Of a stretch of DNA of 64,000 bases, positions 62,004-64,000 are shown piece by piece. A program made the position numbers and the translations under genes. Within the stretch, counting starts at the first letter, position 1; the number at the start of each line of letters is the position of its first letter. The notes beneath the pieces are model-generated. The model had not been told where the DNA came from and searched no databases. It was given only the letters and a program-made list of their open reading frames with translations. Source of the stretch: HKCCE3408 sp039191215 (lineage in GTDB: Bacteria > Pseudomonadota > Alphaproteobacteria > Rhodobacterales > Rhodobacteraceae); the NCBI GenBank assembly GCA_039191215.1, contig JBCCXT010000018.1, positions 1-64,000 on the forward strand, written 5' to 3'.

Positions 62004-63090
62004 GGACGCTCCCAACTCGGATAAGGTCGCCCTTTGCAACGGGCCCGTCCAAAGTCGCGCCGATCACGTCCCAATATGCCATAGGCGACAGCCCCGTCCC
62101 TGGTCGCATCGCAACGACGTCAGTAACGCCAAGTCGATGTCCGTGCGGCAGGTCACGGGTTGCGAGTAAGCTCTTGCGTGCAACGGTCCGGTTCTCAAAT
62201 TCGGCCTTACCGGGCTGTTTCACTCCGTCCCCTAGCGCCGCCTCAACATCCCGGATGCCTGCAACGAGCTCCTGCAACGCCTGGGGTGACAGCGAAGCTG
62301 CGTGGTCTGGCCCGGCCGCGTTGCGGTCATGTGTGAAGTGTTTTTCAAGAATGCGCGCGCCCATCGCCACCGAGGCAAACGAAACGGCTAGTCCCTCGGT
62401 ATGGTCGGAATAGCCAACGGGCAGACCAAACGCTTGGGACAGTGTTGCCATGGCATGGAGATTGGTTTCATCAACGGGCGCCGGATATTCTGTTGTACAG
62501 TGCAGCAATGTCACCCGCTCGGCCAACACAGAGCGGATCGCAGGCGTACGGTAGGCCTCTGCGAACGCATCCTGCCCGGGCTGGGCCCCACCGCTCATAC
62601 CGTATGCCAAAACACCCAATGCGGCTTCTACCTCGGCCAGCGTGCCCATGCCGGTCGACAATATGATCTCCGCGCCCGACCTTGCGGCAGCGTAGAGCAA
62701 GGGCGCATTCGTCAACTCACCCGAACCTAGCTTGATCTGCTGCAGGCCCAGGTCATCGGTCAAGAAACTCAGGCTCTCATGATCGAATGGGGTTGAAAGA
62801 AACCCGATACCCTGCGCACGACAGCTGTCCATCAGCGCGACATGCGCATCACGCGACAACTGCAGGCGCTTCAACATATCAAGCTGGCTTTCCCAAGAGC
62901 CGCTCGTGTTGCGCGCTTGGTATCCGGCAAGCTCCGCCTTTGGGCTGCTCAACGCCTCTGCGTGAAAGGTCTGAAACTTCACATAGTCGGCGCCAGCCTT
63001 AGCCGCGATATCGACAAGCTCGAGCGCGCGGTCGACGTCGCCGTCATGATTGACGCCAGCCTCAGCGATGATGCGGCAGGGTAGTCTCAT
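61996..63090 (-). CDS. neuB: N-acetylneuraminate/legionaminate synthase family protein
   Basis: A 364-residue enzyme condensing a six-carbon N-acetylated sugar with phosphoenolpyruvate to a nine-carbon acid. Family blocks are 'CRIIAEAGVNHDGDvdrAleLVDiAakAGADYVKFQTFhaE', 'GIgFLSTPFDheSlsFL', 'lqQIKLGSGELTNaPLLyaaArsgaEIILSTGMGTLaEVEaAL', and 'CTTEYPaPvdetNLhAMatLsqaFGLPVGYSDHTEGlaVsfAsVAMGARILEKHFThDRnaaGPDHaaSL'. A C-terminal SAF domain closes it. The family includes NeuB, LegI and PseI; sequence alone does not separate them here. Confidence 0.94.
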   Translation of the reverse strand: MRLPCRIIAEAGVNHDGDVDRALELVDIAAKAGADYVKFQTFHAEALSSPKAELAGYQARNTSGSWESQLDMLKRLQLSRDAHVALMDSCRAQGIGFLSTPFDHESLSFLTDDLGLQQIKLGSGELTNAPLLYAAARSGAEIILSTGMGTLAEVEAALGVLAYGMSGGAQPGQDAFAEAYRTPAIRSVLAERVTLLHCTTEYPAPVDETNLHAMATLSQAFGLPVGYSDHTEGLAVSFASVAMGARILEKHFTHDRNAAGPDHAASLSPQALQELVAGIRDVEAALGDGVKQPGKAEFENRTVARKSLLATRDLPHGHRLGVTDVVAMRPGTGLSPMAYWDVIGATLDGPVAKGDLIRVGSVHD

Positions 63091-64000
63091 CTGATATCCC
63101 TGAATGATTTGCGAACCAGAAGGGCAGGTTGCTCCAACCCTGCGATCACGGCTGCAATCTGCGCCGCCGCCTTTCCGTGACCATATGGGTTCACAATGGG
63201 CTTTGTAAGGGGCGTCGCCGTGGCCTTTGCGATCGCTTCGAAGATGGCATCAGGTGTAGCGTCGCAGTCGATTACGGAAGAGGCTCGCGGCCGTCCTGAT
63301 TGCCGGTCCCCAATATTGACGGTTGGGGCGGCAAGTGTCGGTGCCTCATACAATCCCGATGATGAATTGCCCACCACTGCTGCGGCATGAGCAACGGCCG
63401 ATAGATAGCGCTCGGAACCAAGCGACGGGAAGAAGCGGGCTTTCTCACGTCCTTCGCTCCAATGCTGCACGGTCTTGTCCAGCCGCCGCGCCCCCGGGTC
63501 AGCGTTCGAACCGGTGAACACAACCGGAATGTCCTCGACCTGTTCGAGTGCCTCAAGAAGCGCCAACAATAGCCCAAGACCGCCGTCTTCGGTTAATGTC
63601 GGGGGATGAACTGTGGCCAGCAAATAGGCAGGGGTGAAAGGGTCTAGGCCGAGTAGGCGGAGTGTCGCCACGCGATCCATCAGCGGCGTTTCTAGGATCG
63701 TATCAATGCCCGGGCTTCCCGTGACGTAGACCCTGGCTGGGTCCTCTCCCATCTGGATGAGCCGGTCTCGGGCGGCAGCATTTGTGGTGAAATGGAGGCT
63801 CGAAAGTTTGCTGATCGCGTGCCGGATCGCATCATCAAAGGCGCCTTCGGTTATGTCGCCGCCAGCAATATGTGCCACGGGCACGCGTGCGATAACAGCG
63901 GCCGATGCCATCGCGAGCATTTCGTAGCGATCGCCGAGGACAAGCATGAGGTCTGGGCGGTCAGCCTCAAGCACCGCAGCCATGCCAGCCACGCCACGCC
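63087..64000 (-). CDS. neuC: UDP-GlcNAc 2-epimerase (hydrolysing), NeuC/LegG type, 5' end outside the window
   Basis: About 304 residues of a protein that would normally be near 380; the N-terminus lies beyond the right edge. It shows 'aDRPDLmLVLGDRYEMLAmAsAAvIaRVPVAHIAGGDITEGAFDDAIRHAISKLSsLHFTTNaAARDRLIQMGEdPARVYVTGSPGID', then 'VVGNSSSGLYEAPTlaAPTVNIGDRQsGRPRASSVIDcD', both diagnostic for hydrolysing 2-epimerases. The product is a ManNAc-type sugar that feeds NeuB. It overlaps neuB by 4 bp. Confidence 0.93.
   Translation of the reverse strand, partial: RGVAGMAAVLEADRPDLMLVLGDRYEMLAMASAAVIARVPVAHIAGGDITEGAFDDAIRHAISKLSSLHFTTNAAARDRLIQMGEDPARVYVTGSPGIDTILETPLMDRVATLRLLGLDPFTPAYLLATVHPPTLTEDGGLGLLLALLEALEQVEDIPVVFTGSNADPGARRLDKTVQHWSEGREKARFFPSLGSERYLSAVAHAAAVVGNSSSGLYEAPTLAAPTVNIGDRQSGRPRASSVIDCDATPDAIFEAIAKATATPLTKPIVNPYGHGKAAAQIAAVIAGLEQPALLVRKSFRDIR

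Noticed and set aside
1..64000. CRISPR arrays, toxin-antitoxin pairs, restriction systems or prophage genes
   Set aside because: No regularly spaced repeats and no recognisable proteins of these classes on either strand.

Overview
The window looks like chromosomal DNA of a marine-type Rhodobacterales bacterium (Roseobacter group or close relative, Alphaproteobacteria). This rests on GC-rich coding sequence, the linked set fnrL / ccoNOQP / ccoGHIS, the recR-ybaB-dnaX order, a TrcR-type (DUF1013) cell-cycle regulator, hemE divergent from hemC, and many solute-binding-protein transporters. Genes are dense, often with 1-4 bp start/stop overlaps.

Layout. (1) 1-9.7 kb, housekeeping: end of an SDR, a secreted YARHG/DUF4453-like protein, TrcR, secreted RNase T2, recR-ybaB-dnaX, a YceI protein, an ankyrin protein, the SRP RNA (minus strand, about 7976-8071) and a gamma-butyrobetaine-hydroxylase-like dioxygenase. 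(2) 9.9-18.8 kb: an NMT1/THI5-type ABC importer, a 5'-nucleotidase-like phosphoesterase without signal peptide, nudC, an SRPBCC protein, an EamA exporter, pheA and a membrane-anchored cytochrome c. (3) 19-25 kb: yejABEF peptide importer. (4) 25-34.7 kb, low-oxygen respiration: fnrL, a tandem universal stress protein, ccoNOQP and ccoGHIS. FNR-type boxes lie between usp and ccoN (two) and before ccoG (one). (5) 34.7-42.6 kb: D,D-carboxypeptidase with SPOR domain, hemF, a glycosyltransferase, a beta-barrel protein, a DAO oxidoreductase, hemE and hemC. (6) 42.7-55.7 kb: a galactoside utilisation locus. An IclR regulator, ABC ATPase and RbsD are on minus. Facing them is a long plus-strand operon: binding protein, two permeases, a YjbR protein, GH36 alpha-galactosidase, SDR, DgoK, DgoA, SMP-30 lactonase, GH42 beta-galactosidase. 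Together these import alpha/beta-galactosides, hydrolyse them and oxidise galactose by the De Ley-Doudoroff route; galactonate dehydratase is not in the window.

(7) 55.7-64 kb: directly after an elongator tRNA-Met comes a junction with an IS3-family remnant and a truncated polysaccharide deacetylase. It is followed by a surface-glycan region: a GT-B-like protein, a methyltransferase, and a minus-strand operon for a nonulosonic (sialic/legionaminic-type) acid: neuC, neuB, a NeuD/LegH-like acyltransferase, a CBS-nucleotidyltransferase (PtmE-like), neuA, and an unassigned 367-residue protein that is a candidate nonulosonosyl transferase. The operon runs off the right edge.

The points most worth a second look are this last region, the SDR in the galactoside operon whose catalytic lysine is replaced by asparagine, a two-copy hairpin repeat placed between convergent transcription units, and the promoter/operator layout upstream of the galactoside operon. 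No CRISPR array, prophage or complete insertion sequence was seen.
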